Below the pieces are notes generated by a model. It ran no database searches. It saw nothing but the letters and a program-made list of their open reading frames with translations, and was not told the DNA's origin. A stretch of DNA of 64,000 bases. It comes from a delta proteobacterium NaphS2 (GTDB lineage: Bacteria > Desulfobacterota > DSM-4660 > Desulfatiglandales > Desulfatiglandaceae). Position numbers and translations under genes: made by a program. The stretch is from contig ADZZ01000698.1 in NCBI GenBank assembly GCA_000179315.1, forward strand, positions 1 to 64,000, read 5' to 3'. Below, piece after piece: positions 1-8,299 of the stretch (positions are counted from its first letter, which is position 1; each line of letters opens with the position of its first letter).

Positions 1-83
1 TCAACAGCTACAATCTCTACAATGCCGGTGCGCTCACCAGCGAGCTGATTGCCAGTTGCAGGAGAATGCTTGTAAATGTTTAA
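1..83 (+). CDS. 3' end of an unidentified gene (partial)
   Basis: An open frame enters from the left edge at position 3 and runs to a TAA at 81-83, giving 26 residues that begin NSYNLYNAGALTSE. The codon choice resembles the following genes and the direction matches the downstream operon. Too little remains to name a family; it could also be a chance open frame. Confidence 0.4.
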   Translation, partial: NSYNLYNAGALTSELIASCRRMLVNV

Positions 84-88
84 CATTT
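74..88. promoter_or_regulatory. 15-bp inverted repeat upstream of the SulP gene
   Basis: A perfect palindrome AAATGTT-T-AACATTT (7+1+7) lies 45 bp before the SulP start and overlaps the stop of the preceding frame. It could be a regulator binding site or part of a small hairpin. There is no T-run after it, so it is not a convincing terminator. Function unknown. Confidence 0.35.
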
Positions 89-133
89 AAGAAGTTTCGT
101 TCAACAAAATCTAAACGTTAAGGAGCAAAATTT

Positions 134-2296
134 ATGCTGACCAGAGTTTTTCCCTTTTTGGGTTGGTTCAAAGGTTATGACGTGGCGAGTTTCAGGACGG
201 ATCTCATTTCCGGCCTGACCGTCGCGCTCGTTCTGATCCCCCAATCCATGGCCTATGCTCAGCTGGCGGGTTTGCCGCCCTACTTCGGGCTTTACGCCTC
301 ATTTCTGCCGCCCATGATCGCGGCACTGTTCGGGTCAAGCCGACAACTGGCCACCGGTCCGGTGGCGATCGTCTCTCTCATGACCGCGGCATCCCTCGAA
401 CCCCTTGCCACGGCGGGAAGCCCCGGATACATCACCTATGCCGTCCTGCTGGCCCTGACCGTGGGGGCCTTTCAGTTCGCCCTGGGAGCTTTAAGACTGG
501 GGCTGGTGGTCAATTTTCTATCCCACCCGGTGGTCAACGGCTTTACCAACGCCGCCGCCCTCATCATCGCTTCCTCCCAGCTTTCAAAGATGTTCGGCGT
601 TTACGTGGACAAGGCCCACCACCATTACGAAACCATATGGCGCGTGCTTGAAGCCGCCTGGCATTACACCCACTGGCCCACGCTGGGTATGGGCGCTCTG
701 GCGTTTGCCATCATGTACGTTCTGCGCCGAATATCCCCTAAAATCCCGAACGTGCTGGTTGCGGTCGTTGTCACCACCTTGATTTCGTGGCTGACCGGCT
801 TCCAACATAACGCCACCGTGAGCATCAATGCCATCCAGTCCACGGAAGTAAAGGCAATGATAACGGAATTCAATCATTCCGTCGCCATCATTCCCACACT
901 TGCCGAAAAACGGACCGAAAACAACAAAGCGCTGGATGTGGCCAGCAAAAACAAGGATATTATCGGCGTATTGGATGCGGAACATGAAATCAACGTCCTC
1001 ACCATTAACATGGCCAGGGTCAATCACGACATCCACAATATCCGCACCGCCATCCGGGATTTGCTCTTTGAGGGCGTTTCGCAACCGGACGGAAGCCTTC
1101 AGTTTTATCTGAAGGGCGATCTCCCGGAGGGCGCCAAAGGCGACGGACGCACCTGGCGCATCAAATTGGGAAATAAACCGCTCAATACGGATCAGCTTCT
1201 CATGATCGGCGGCGGCGTGGTGGTGGGTACAATCCCAAGCGGCCTGCCTACCCTGAGTATGCCCAAGATCAATCTGGGGATCATCCTGCATCTTCTGCCC
1301 TACGCGGCCATCATCTCCCTTCTGGGTTTCATGGAGGCCATCAGCATCGCCAAGGCCATGGCCGCCAAAACAGGACAGCGGCTGGACCCCAACCAGGAGT
1401 TGATCGGCCAGGGGCTGGGCAATATTCTGGGCGCCATGGGAAAGAGCTACCCCACTTCCGGGTCTTTTTCGAGGTCCGCCGTAAACCTTCAAAGCGGTGC
1501 GGTCACGGGCCTTTCAAGCGTGTTTACGAGTTTGACGGTGGTGATTGCCCTGCTCTTTTTCACACCGCTCCTTTATCACCTGCCCCAGTCGGTTCTGGCC
1601 GCGGTTATCATGATGGCCGTCATCGGGCTTATCAATGTTTCGGGATTCATTCATGCCTGGGAAGCGCAATGGTATGACGGTGCCATTGCCATCATCAGTT
1701 TTGTTTTCACCCTCGTTTTCGCCCCTGAGCTGGAAACCGGCATCATAATCGGTGTTGTTCTGTCGCTGTTGGTATTTCTTTACAAAAGCATGCGACCCAA
1801 AATGGCGTTTCTGAGCCGGGATAAGGATCAATCGTTCAGGTGTTCAATCGACCATGGCCTTCAGGAATGCAAATACATCGCCATGCTCAGGTTTGACGGA
1901 TCGCTCTTTTTTGCCAACTCCAGCTATCTGGAGGACCAGATCGCTGAAATCATGTTGGAGAAGAAATCGTTAAGACACATTATTCTGGTATCAAACGGTA
2001 TAAATGATATTGACGCCTCAGGAGAGGAAACGCTATCCTTATTGGTAGACCGCATTCGAAGCGCGGGAATAGATATCAGTCTCAGCGGAATCAACGAATC
2101 CGTGATGAAGGTGCTTAAACGAACGCATTTTCTTGAAAAAGTCGGGGAGGATCATATTTATCCAACAATGGAAAAGGCCATTTCGTCCGTCCACGAAAAA
2201 TCGCACGAAGGCGGTGATGAAGCGGTTTGTCCGCTTCTGACGGCGTGCCATCTTCCGCAACCTGAAAAAAGCATCTCATCAACCAAGAAAGCATAA
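134..2296 (+). CDS. SulP family inorganic anion transporter with STAS domain
   Basis: A 720-residue inner-membrane permease of the SulP/SLC26 family (sulfate, bicarbonate or related anions; substrate not decidable). The Sulfate_transp core covers about residues 20-223 and 358-550, with the family segment GLYASFLPPMIAALFGSS near 52 and the GTIPSGLP motif at 365-372. A cytoplasmic STAS domain spans about 570-685, with the conserved IDASGEE loop near 627. Unusual: about 130 residues (224-357), including a charged heptad-like stretch (about 255-310), are inserted just before the GTIPSGLP motif, where ordinary SulP proteins continue directly. This makes the protein longer than the usual 550-600. 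An AAGGAG ribosome site precedes the ATG. The start of a + strand block leading into two-component genes 11 bp downstream suggests joint regulation. Confidence 0.93.
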   Translation: MLTRVFPFLGWFKGYDVASFRTDLISGLTVALVLIPQSMAYAQLAGLPPYFGLYASFLPPMIAALFGSSRQLATGPVAIVSLMTAASLEPLATAGSPGYITYAVLLALTVGAFQFALGALRLGLVVNFLSHPVVNGFTNAAALIIASSQLSKMFGVYVDKAHHHYETIWRVLEAAWHYTHWPTLGMGALAFAIMYVLRRISPKIPNVLVAVVVTTLISWLTGFQHNATVSINAIQSTEVKAMITEFNHSVAIIPTLAEKRTENNKALDVASKNKDIIGVLDAEHEINVLTINMARVNHDIHNIRTAIRDLLFEGVSQPDGSLQFYLKGDLPEGAKGDGRTWRIKLGNKPLNTDQLLMIGGGVVVGTIPSGLPTLSMPKINLGIILHLLPYAAIISLLGFMEAISIAKAMAAKTGQRLDPNQELIGQGLGNILGAMGKSYPTSGSFSRSAVNLQSGAVTGLSSVFTSLTVVIALLFFTPLLYHLPQSVLAAVIMMAVIGLINVSGFIHAWEAQWYDGAIAIISFVFTLVFAPELETGIIIGVVLSLLVFLYKSMRPKMAFLSRDKDQSFRCSIDHGLQECKYIAMLRFDGSLFFANSSYLEDQIAEIMLEKKSLRHIILVSNGINDIDASGEETLSLLVDRIRSAGIDISLSGINESVMKVLKRTHFLEKVGEDHIYPTMEKAISSVHEKSHEGGDEAVCPLLTACHLPQPEKSISSTKKA

Positions 2297-2307
2297 GGAG
2301 CCAACCC

Positions 2308-3534
2308 ATGCCCGTTATCGGTATATTCAGCGGTACATTCTGCAACCAGGAAGAGGTCGTTCAGAAGCTTCAGGAACGCACCGATTATCAAGTTGTAACG
2401 GATCGTGACATCGTCAAAAAAGCGAGTGAGCTTTGCGGTATAACGGAAAACAAGGTTGAACGCGCGTTTTCCGCCAAAACATCGGTCTTCAACAATTTCA
2501 CCCACGAAAAGGAGCGTTCCATCGCCCATATGAAGCTGGCCATGGCTCAGACCCTTCAGGCTGGCGGGTTCATTGCAAGCGGTTTTTCAAGTCTGCTCCT
2601 ACCCAAAGGCATCACCCATGTACTTCGTGTATGCCTTATTGCCGACCTGAAATTCAGAAAGGCAACGGCCGCCGGACAGATGCAGCTCTCTGAAAAGGAT
2701 GCCACGGCGCTCATTCACAAGCAGGATGAAGACCGGGCTGTGTGGGTACAGAACCTGCTCGAAACAGCAGATCCATGGAGTGCATCCCTTTATGACATGG
2801 TCATTCCCATGGACAAGATGGATGTGGAAGCGGCGGCTTCAAACATCCAAAACCATTTGGGCGACAAAATGCTGCAACCCAGCGAGGAAAGCCGGAAAGC
2901 CGCCGAGGATTTTCTGCTGGCAGCCTCTGTGGAGGCGACACTTACCCGGGAAGGGCACAACGTGGATGTGGACGCGGTGGATGGCGCGGTCACCATTACC
3001 ATCAATAAGCACGTGCTCATGTTGAGCCGGCTTGAGGAGGAACTGAAATCACTCGCGGCCGGGATTCCCGGCGTTTCCTCCGTGGATACCCGGGTCGGCA
3101 AGAACTACCATCAGGCGGACATCTATCGGAAAGCCGATTTTCAAGCGCCGTCAAAGGTGCTTTTGGTCGATGATGAGAGGGAATTCGTGCAGACGCTTTC
3201 CGAAAGGCTGCTCATGCGCGATATGGGATCGGCAGTCGCTTACGACGGTGAGTCAGCCCTCAAGCTGGTGAAAGACGATGAACCTGAAGTCATGATTCTG
3301 GACCTCAAAATGCCCGGCATTGACGGCATCGAGGTATTGAGACGCGTCAAACAAACAAGCCCCGAGATCGAAGTCATCATTCTGACCGGCCACGGGTCCG
3401 AGGCCGACCGGAAAGTCTGTATGGATCTGGGAGCCTTTGCCTATCTTCAGAAACCCGTGGATATCGGGGTGTTGACGAAGACGCTGAACGCGGCCAATGA
3501 AAAAATACGGAACAAAACCCGGGCTCAGGATTAG
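2308..3534 (+). CDS. Cytidylate kinase-like domain fused to a response-regulator receiver
   Basis: A 408-residue fusion. Residues 1 to about 200 resemble the cytidylate kinase-like family (Cytidylate_kin2), but the P-loop position reads FSGTFCNQ instead of a GxxGxGK/S loop, so kinase activity is doubtful. Residues about 205-275 look like a small alpha/beta (BON-like) module. Residues about 282-400 are a complete CheY-like receiver with the acidic pair DDE, phospho-acceptor D332 in ILDLKMPGIDG and a C-terminal lysine in LQKPVD. No DNA-binding output domain is present. It sits 11 bp after the SulP gene and before a histidine kinase, so it probably takes phosphate from that kinase and signals through the kinase-like domain. 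The output is inferred, not seen. Confidence 0.85.
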   Translation: MPVIGIFSGTFCNQEEVVQKLQERTDYQVVTDRDIVKKASELCGITENKVERAFSAKTSVFNNFTHEKERSIAHMKLAMAQTLQAGGFIASGFSSLLLPKGITHVLRVCLIADLKFRKATAAGQMQLSEKDATALIHKQDEDRAVWVQNLLETADPWSASLYDMVIPMDKMDVEAAASNIQNHLGDKMLQPSEESRKAAEDFLLAASVEATLTREGHNVDVDAVDGAVTITINKHVLMLSRLEEELKSLAAGIPGVSSVDTRVGKNYHQADIYRKADFQAPSKVLLVDDEREFVQTLSERLLMRDMGSAVAYDGESALKLVKDDEPEVMILDLKMPGIDGIEVLRRVKQTSPEIEVIILTGHGSEADRKVCMDLGAFAYLQKPVDIGVLTKTLNAANEKIRNKTRAQD

Positions 3535-3572
3535 AAAAAAGCCCTTAATCAACATATTCCACCTTAAATTTT

Positions 3573-5324
3573 ATGGGTTTTCTGAATAACTTAAAACCGG
3601 CATTCTGGGACCAGCGCAAACTGGGGGGAGCGGCGTACAGGTCCCTGTTTGATTTCAGACGTACCTGGTATGCAGCGGTATTCGTCACTTCAGCCGTCGT
3701 TTTAGCGCCGCTCATATTCATGGCAGTGATGGATTACCGGGCCACACGGCATGATGTGGAATCGGAAATTCTGCTCACGACTTCCAGGCTTGTCAGCAAC
3801 ATCCGCAGAACCATCTCTTATTTCTTTGATGAGCGGAGATGTGCCCTTGACTTCATTGTCAATGACAATAACTTCCGAATGGATTATCGCCCCGAGCATC
3901 TGGAGGCGGTCCTTGAAAATCTGAAAAAGAGTTTCGGCGGCTTTGTGGATTTGGGCCTGATCGACCCCCAGGGAATTCAGAGAGTCTACGCAGGTCCCTA
4001 CCATTTGACCGGAAAGGACTACAGTAATCAGGAATGGTTCAAACAGGTCGTCAAACACGGTGCGTTTATCAGTGATGCCTTCAGCGGCTTTCGTCACATT
4101 CCCCACATTGTCATGGCCGTCAAATATCGTTATAATGGTGGTTCTTTTGGCGTACTTCGGGCCACACTGGATACCGAGAATTTTGTGAATCTGCTCTCGA
4201 ATCTTGAAATTGACGGCCACGGAGATGCGTTTATGATCAACCACGAGGGGGTGCTCCAGACACCGACCCAGTCCCATGGAAAGGTTCTTCAGCGCATTTC
4301 CCTTCCCATTCCGAAGGATGCCCCTGAAACACGGGTTTTCGAATGGGTCTCGGCCAATGGAACCCCCTTGGTCATCGGGTACCGTTACATTACCGATACC
4401 CCTTTCATACTGATGGTGGTCAAAAATAAACCGGAACTGCTTAAGGCATGGGACGATACCCGAAAGGAATTGATCGGGTTTTTGCTAATCAGCGCGGCCT
4501 TCATTTTGTTTGTGATCCTCTGGGGCGCCACGTACCTGGTGAACCGCATATTTCAATCGGACCAGAAGCTGATCGTCACCCTGCATCAGATTGAATACAC
4601 GAATAAAATGGCCTCCATCGGCAGATTGGCAGCCGGTGTGGCCCATGAAATCAACAATCCCCTGGCCATTATTAATGAAAAGGCAGGACTCATGAAAGAC
4701 CTTTTTACCTTTAAGGAGGAATACAAGCAGAACGAAATGCTCATGGGGCTGGTGGATTCAATTTTGAATTCCGTGACCCGCTGCGGCAGAATTACCAAGC
4801 GCCTGCTTGGGTTTGCCCGACATATGGACGTCAGTATTCAGACCGTCAATGTAAACGACATCATACGGGAAGTTCTGGGATTTCTGAACAAGGAGGCGGA
4901 ATATCGCTCCATTCAAATCTCCATTGATATTAGTGATGACATTCCCGACATCGAAACGGATGCCGGCAGGCTGCAACAGGTCATATTGAACATCATCAAC
5001 AACGCTTTCGCCGCCATGGATAACAACGGCCACCTTCAGGTAAAAGCCGGGATGGCTGACCCTGAAAATATTGCACTCACCATTTCCGACGACGGCTGCG
5101 GCATTCCGGAATCGGATATCAAACGTGTTTTTGAGCCGTTCTTTTCCACGAAGACGGGAACGGGGGGTACCGGCCTGGGACTTTCCATCACATACGGCCT
5201 CGTGGAACAACTTGGAGGAACCATCGACGTAACCAGTGAAGTCAACAGGGGGACAACCTTCTCCATCACCTTGCCCCTCGCCATCGAAGAAAAGGAGATG
5301 AAAAACTCGTGCGTGTACTCTTAG
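3573..5324 (+). CDS. Membrane sensor histidine kinase with periplasmic dCache-like domain
   Basis: A 583-residue sensor kinase. TM1 is at about 34-55, followed by a periplasmic dCache-like sensor of about 235 residues (YSNQEWFKQVVK and GVLRATLDTENFVNLLS are typical of the fold). TM2 is at about 297-320. A HisKA helix follows with phospho-acceptor H358 in AAGVAHEINNPLA, then a full HATPase domain: N-box INNAFAAMD, G1 DGCGI, G2 GTGGTGLGLS. It is of the HExxN type common in Desulfobacterota. The stop overlaps the next receiver gene by 16 bp, so the pair is co-translated. It is the only complete kinase in this block and is the likely phosphate source for all three receivers. The ligand cannot be read from sequence. 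Confidence 0.92.
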   Translation: MGFLNNLKPAFWDQRKLGGAAYRSLFDFRRTWYAAVFVTSAVVLAPLIFMAVMDYRATRHDVESEILLTTSRLVSNIRRTISYFFDERRCALDFIVNDNNFRMDYRPEHLEAVLENLKKSFGGFVDLGLIDPQGIQRVYAGPYHLTGKDYSNQEWFKQVVKHGAFISDAFSGFRHIPHIVMAVKYRYNGGSFGVLRATLDTENFVNLLSNLEIDGHGDAFMINHEGVLQTPTQSHGKVLQRISLPIPKDAPETRVFEWVSANGTPLVIGYRYITDTPFILMVVKNKPELLKAWDDTRKELIGFLLISAAFILFVILWGATYLVNRIFQSDQKLIVTLHQIEYTNKMASIGRLAAGVAHEINNPLAIINEKAGLMKDLFTFKEEYKQNEMLMGLVDSILNSVTRCGRITKRLLGFARHMDVSIQTVNVNDIIREVLGFLNKEAEYRSIQISIDISDDIPDIETDAGRLQQVILNIINNAFAAMDNNGHLQVKAGMADPENIALTISDDGCGIPESDIKRVFEPFFSTKTGTGGTGLGLSITYGLVEQLGGTIDVTSEVNRGTTFSITLPLAIEEKEMKNSCVYS

Positions 5325-5668
5325 TAGATGACGAACAGGAACTGGTGGAAACACTTGCGGAGCGTTTGAGCATCAGGGGAATCGAAGCGCGCTGGGTGAC
5401 GAGCGGCGATGGGGCCCTTGAACTGATTGACCGGGAAGAATTTGACATCGCAGTTCTGGATGTGAAGATTCCGGGCATGAACGGCATCAACCTGAGGAAA
5501 TTGATGAAGGAAAAACACCCTGAAATGAAATTCATTTTCATGACCGGGCACGGTTCACAGGACGACTTTGCGGCGGGATCCGCCGAGACCGGCGTCGACT
5601 ACTACCTGCTGAAACCGGTCAGCATTGATGAACTTATCCTCAAAATGAACAATCTGATGAACACCTAA
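5309..5668 (+). CDS. Single-domain response regulator (receiver only)
   Basis: A 119-residue stand-alone CheY-like receiver: DDEQE near 7-11, phospho-acceptor D51 in AVLDVKIPG, MTGHGS switch region and LLKPVS lysine. No output domain. It begins on GTG inside the last codons of the sensor kinase (16-bp overlap), with a GGAG about 11 nt upstream. No ATG option fits without losing the first beta strand. Tight overlap makes it the cognate partner of the upstream kinase. It may act as a phosphate shuttle or as a protein-interaction regulator. Confidence 0.88.
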   Translation: MRVLLVDDEQELVETLAERLSIRGIEARWVTSGDGALELIDREEFDIAVLDVKIPGMNGINLRKLMKEKHPEMKFIFMTGHGSQDDFAAGSAETGVDYYLLKPVSIDELILKMNNLMNT

Positions 5669-5684
5669 AAAGAAGGGATGGATC

Positions 5685-6356
5685 ATGGTTGATCAAACGG
5701 ACGAGCAGCGTGAATCCGAGCTTCAGTTTTTTGGCAAAATGACGGCCTCCATATCCCACGAAATCAAGAATGTCATGGCCATTGTCAATGAGAGCGCCGG
5801 GCTTCTGGAAGATTACACGGTTATGGCCGAAAAAGGCATGCCCATCGATCCCAGTCGTCTCAAGACGGTTTCCCAAAGGGTTGCCACCCAGATTCAGCGG
5901 GCGGACGTCATTATCAAAAACCTCAACAGACTGGCCCACAGCGTAGATGAATTCGAAAAAAGTGCCGGGATCATGGAAACCCTGGAGCTGGCAGTGGCAC
6001 TCACCGGAAGATTCGCCGACATGCGGGGCGTCAAACTGGACTTTCAACCGCCTTCGGACTTTCCCACGGTCATAACGTCGCCGTTTCACCTCCTCGATCT
6101 CATCTGGCAGGTCCTTGATTTTGCCATGGATGCGACCGGCACTGAAAAGACGGTGGGACTGACTTTTGAGACCAACCCCGCTTCGGTGGACGTAAGATTC
6201 AACGGTATTGGGAACGCGACAGCTCCGCCATCCGCAGCAAAAACAGCGGCGCTGCTGAGTATCCTGGGCGCCAAAATGCACCATGATGTGGAGAAAGGCG
6301 AAATCATCCTTATTTTACCAAAAGATGCACGTCAACAGATAACGGCTGCATGCTGA
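5685..6356 (+). CDS. Soluble degenerate histidine kinase / possible phosphotransfer protein
   Basis: A 223-residue soluble protein with a clear dimerisation/phospho-acceptor helix: H25 in TASISHEIKNVMA (HExxN type). The C-terminal half keeps the length and layout of an HATPase domain, but the N-box reads WQVLDFAMDATG without the essential Asn. The G1 position reads RFNGIGN instead of DxGxG, and no G2 glycine lid is visible. ATP binding is therefore unlikely while the phosphorylatable His is intact. By analogy with ChpT-type proteins it may be a histidine phosphotransferase derived from a kinase. Located between two receiver genes (16 and 24 bp gaps), which fits a relay role. This function is inference. 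Confidence 0.75.
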   Translation: MVDQTDEQRESELQFFGKMTASISHEIKNVMAIVNESAGLLEDYTVMAEKGMPIDPSRLKTVSQRVATQIQRADVIIKNLNRLAHSVDEFEKSAGIMETLELAVALTGRFADMRGVKLDFQPPSDFPTVITSPFHLLDLIWQVLDFAMDATGTEKTVGLTFETNPASVDVRFNGIGNATAPPSAAKTAALLSILGAKMHHDVEKGEIILILPKDARQQITAAC

Positions 6357-6380
6357 CAGCCATTAAAAAAGGAGTCAAAA

Positions 6381-6806
6381 ATGGAAAAAGTATTGCTGGT
6401 CGACGATGAGAAGGAATTCCTGGAAACCATGGCGGAGCGCATGGAAGCAAGAGACATGAACGTGACAACCACAACTTCGCCCAAGGAGGCGCTGGAAAAA
6501 GCCCAGGAAGATAGCTTTGATGCCATTATTTTGGATCTTATGATGCCTGAAATGGATGGCCTCGAAACCCTCAAAGAGCTGAAGAAAAAGAATCCGGATC
6601 TACAGGTCATTCTCCTTACCGGACATGCCACGGTGCAGAAAGGTGTGGAGGCCATGAAACTGGGAGCCACCGATCTCCTTGAAAAACCGGCGGATCTGAA
6701 AGTCTTGACCGAGAAAATTAAAAAAGCCCACACAAAAAAAATGGTCCTGGTGCAGAAAAAAGCGGAAGAAAAAGTCAGGCATATCCTCGCCGAAAAAGGC
6801 TGGTAA
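6381..6806 (+). CDS. Single-domain response regulator (receiver only)
   Basis: A 141-residue receiver with DDEKE near 7-11, phospho-acceptor D52 in IILDLMMPEMDG, LTGHATV switch region and LLEKPADL lysine. A short basic C-terminal helix (KKAHTKKMVLVQKKAEEKV) replaces any output domain. AAGGAG ribosome site 7 nt before the ATG. It is the last of the five signalling genes. The receiver resembles that of the CMK fusion, and the two may compete for the same phosphodonor. Confidence 0.88.
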   Translation: MEKVLLVDDEKEFLETMAERMEARDMNVTTTTSPKEALEKAQEDSFDAIILDLMMPEMDGLETLKELKKKNPDLQVILLTGHATVQKGVEAMKLGATDLLEKPADLKVLTEKIKKAHTKKMVLVQKKAEEKVRHILAEKGW

Positions 6807-6832
6807 TGTATTTCATTTTGAGGTAATCAACT

Positions 6833-6860
6833 GATTTCCCATGTTACCATCATGGAAATC
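6833..6860 (+). other. Hairpin after the signalling block
   Basis: GATTTCC(C)ATG at 6833-6843 can pair with CATGGAAATC at 6851-6860 (10 bp, one bulged C, 7-nt loop). It lies between the last receiver gene and trkA. No T-run follows (GGGGCG), so it is a weak terminator candidate or a processing or attenuation hairpin. Confidence 0.3.
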
Positions 6861-6934
6861 GGGGCGTTTGGCTGCTGAACACATTCGCGGTGTTTTTCTT
6901 CCGGGTCGCCGATAAACGGTAGGAGGATTCTTCA

Positions 6935-8299
6935 TTGAAATTGAAGGTGATCATAGTGGGTGCGGGCGAAGTGGGATTCCATATCGCGCAGCGACTTTCA
7001 GAAGAAAACCAGGATGTTGTTTTGATTGACAAAGAACCGGAACAAATTAAGCGTGTTTCCGACAACCTTGATGTACAGGCCTTTTTGGGATCGGGAACCA
7101 GCCCACGAATTTTAAAAGATACGGGCGTCGGGGAAGCCAACATGTTGTTGGCGACAACCGACAGCGATGAGGTAAATCTGATTTCCTGCGTGATCGCCAA
7201 AAACCTGAATCCGCACATGATCAAAGTGGCGCGGCTCAGAAACGAGGAATATATAAAGGAAATCACATTACTGGATAAGGATCATCTGGGGATTGACCAT
7301 GTGATCAACCCACAGTCTGAAATGGTCCGCAGCATTCAGAGATTGATGGAAATTCCCGGCGCCTCCGAAGTCATCGATTTTGTAGAAGGAAGGGTTAAAC
7401 TTATCGGGGTGATGGTGGAGGAAAAATCCCCCTTTGCCAATCGGAAACTCCATTCGTTCACCAAAGCCGAAGGACAGATCCTGGTGGGGGCCATTTTGCG
7501 AAAAAACCAGGTGATCATTCCGCACGGCAACGACAGCATTCTGGCAGGGGATCTGGTTTATCTGGTTGCCAGAAATCGGGAGCTGGACAAGACGCTCTCA
7601 TTGTTCGGGATCAAAGAAGAAAGTCTGAGACGGATCATCATCATCGGCGCGGGTCAGACCGGCCAGGCCCTGGCCAGGGAAATGGACAGGGCCAAAATCA
7701 GCGCCAAAATCATTGAAAAGGACGAGGCCATATGCGCCCAACTCTCAGCCGATCTTGACCAAGTCATTGTCATCAACGGCGACGGCACCCACAAAGAACT
7801 CCTGGATGAGGAAAATATCGGGAGCGCGGATTTTGTGGTGGCCATCACCGGGGATGAAGAAAGCAACATCCTCATATCCCTTATGGCCAAAGGACTTGGA
7901 ACCCGTAAAACCGTCACCCGTGTGAGTAAATTGAGTTATCTGCCGCTTATGAGCGCCATCGGCATTGATACCGTGGTCAGCCCGAGGCTGGCTGCGGTTC
8001 GAGCGATCCTGCAGTATATCAGACCCGGAAAAATCCTATCGGTTGCGCCATTGAAGGGAGAACACGCCGAGGCTATTGAGGCAGAAGCGTTGGAAACATC
8101 CGACATCGTCAACAAACCCCTTCATAAAGTAAAAATGCCGAAAGGGGCCATTGTTGGCGCCATTTTCCGCAAAAACGAGATCATTATCCCTCGAGGCGAC
8201 ACGATGATCATGCCGGGGGACCGACTCATCATATTCGCACTGCAACAAGTGCTTCCGAAACTTGAAAAGCTGCTCACCGTGAAACTGGAATATTTCTGA
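6935..8299 (+). CDS. trkA: Trk system potassium uptake protein TrkA
   Basis: A 454-residue peripheral membrane protein, the NAD(H)-binding gating subunit of the TrkH potassium channel. It has the family's usual double arrangement of RCK_N/RCK_C halves: first Rossmann motif VGAGEVG at about 8-14 and second IGAGQTGQ near 235, each followed by a TrkA_C segment (for example VGAILRKNQVIIPHG and VGAIFRKNEIIIPRG). The start is TTG, chosen because a perfect AGGAGG (6921-6926) lies 8 nt upstream and the Rossmann fold begins at once. The gene overlaps trkH by one base (TGATG), so the two are translationally coupled. Confidence 0.95.
   Translation: MKLKVIIVGAGEVGFHIAQRLSEENQDVVLIDKEPEQIKRVSDNLDVQAFLGSGTSPRILKDTGVGEANMLLATTDSDEVNLISCVIAKNLNPHMIKVARLRNEEYIKEITLLDKDHLGIDHVINPQSEMVRSIQRLMEIPGASEVIDFVEGRVKLIGVMVEEKSPFANRKLHSFTKAEGQILVGAILRKNQVIIPHGNDSILAGDLVYLVARNRELDKTLSLFGIKEESLRRIIIIGAGQTGQALAREMDRAKISAKIIEKDEAICAQLSADLDQVIVINGDGTHKELLDEENIGSADFVVAITGDEESNILISLMAKGLGTRKTVTRVSKLSYLPLMSAIGIDTVVSPRLAAVRAILQYIRPGKILSVAPLKGEHAEAIEAEALETSDIVNKPLHKVKMPKGAIVGAIFRKNEIIIPRGDTMIMPGDRLIIFALQQVLPKLEKLLTVKLEYF

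Noticed and set aside
584-1492. 302-codon minus-strand open frame inside the SulP gene
   Set aside because: Lies antisense to a well-conserved transporter and has no recognisable protein pattern; a shadow of the GC-rich reading frame.
6833-6860. Hairpin after the receiver genes considered as a terminator
   Set aside because: No T-run follows and the stem has a bulge; kept only as a low-confidence hairpin.
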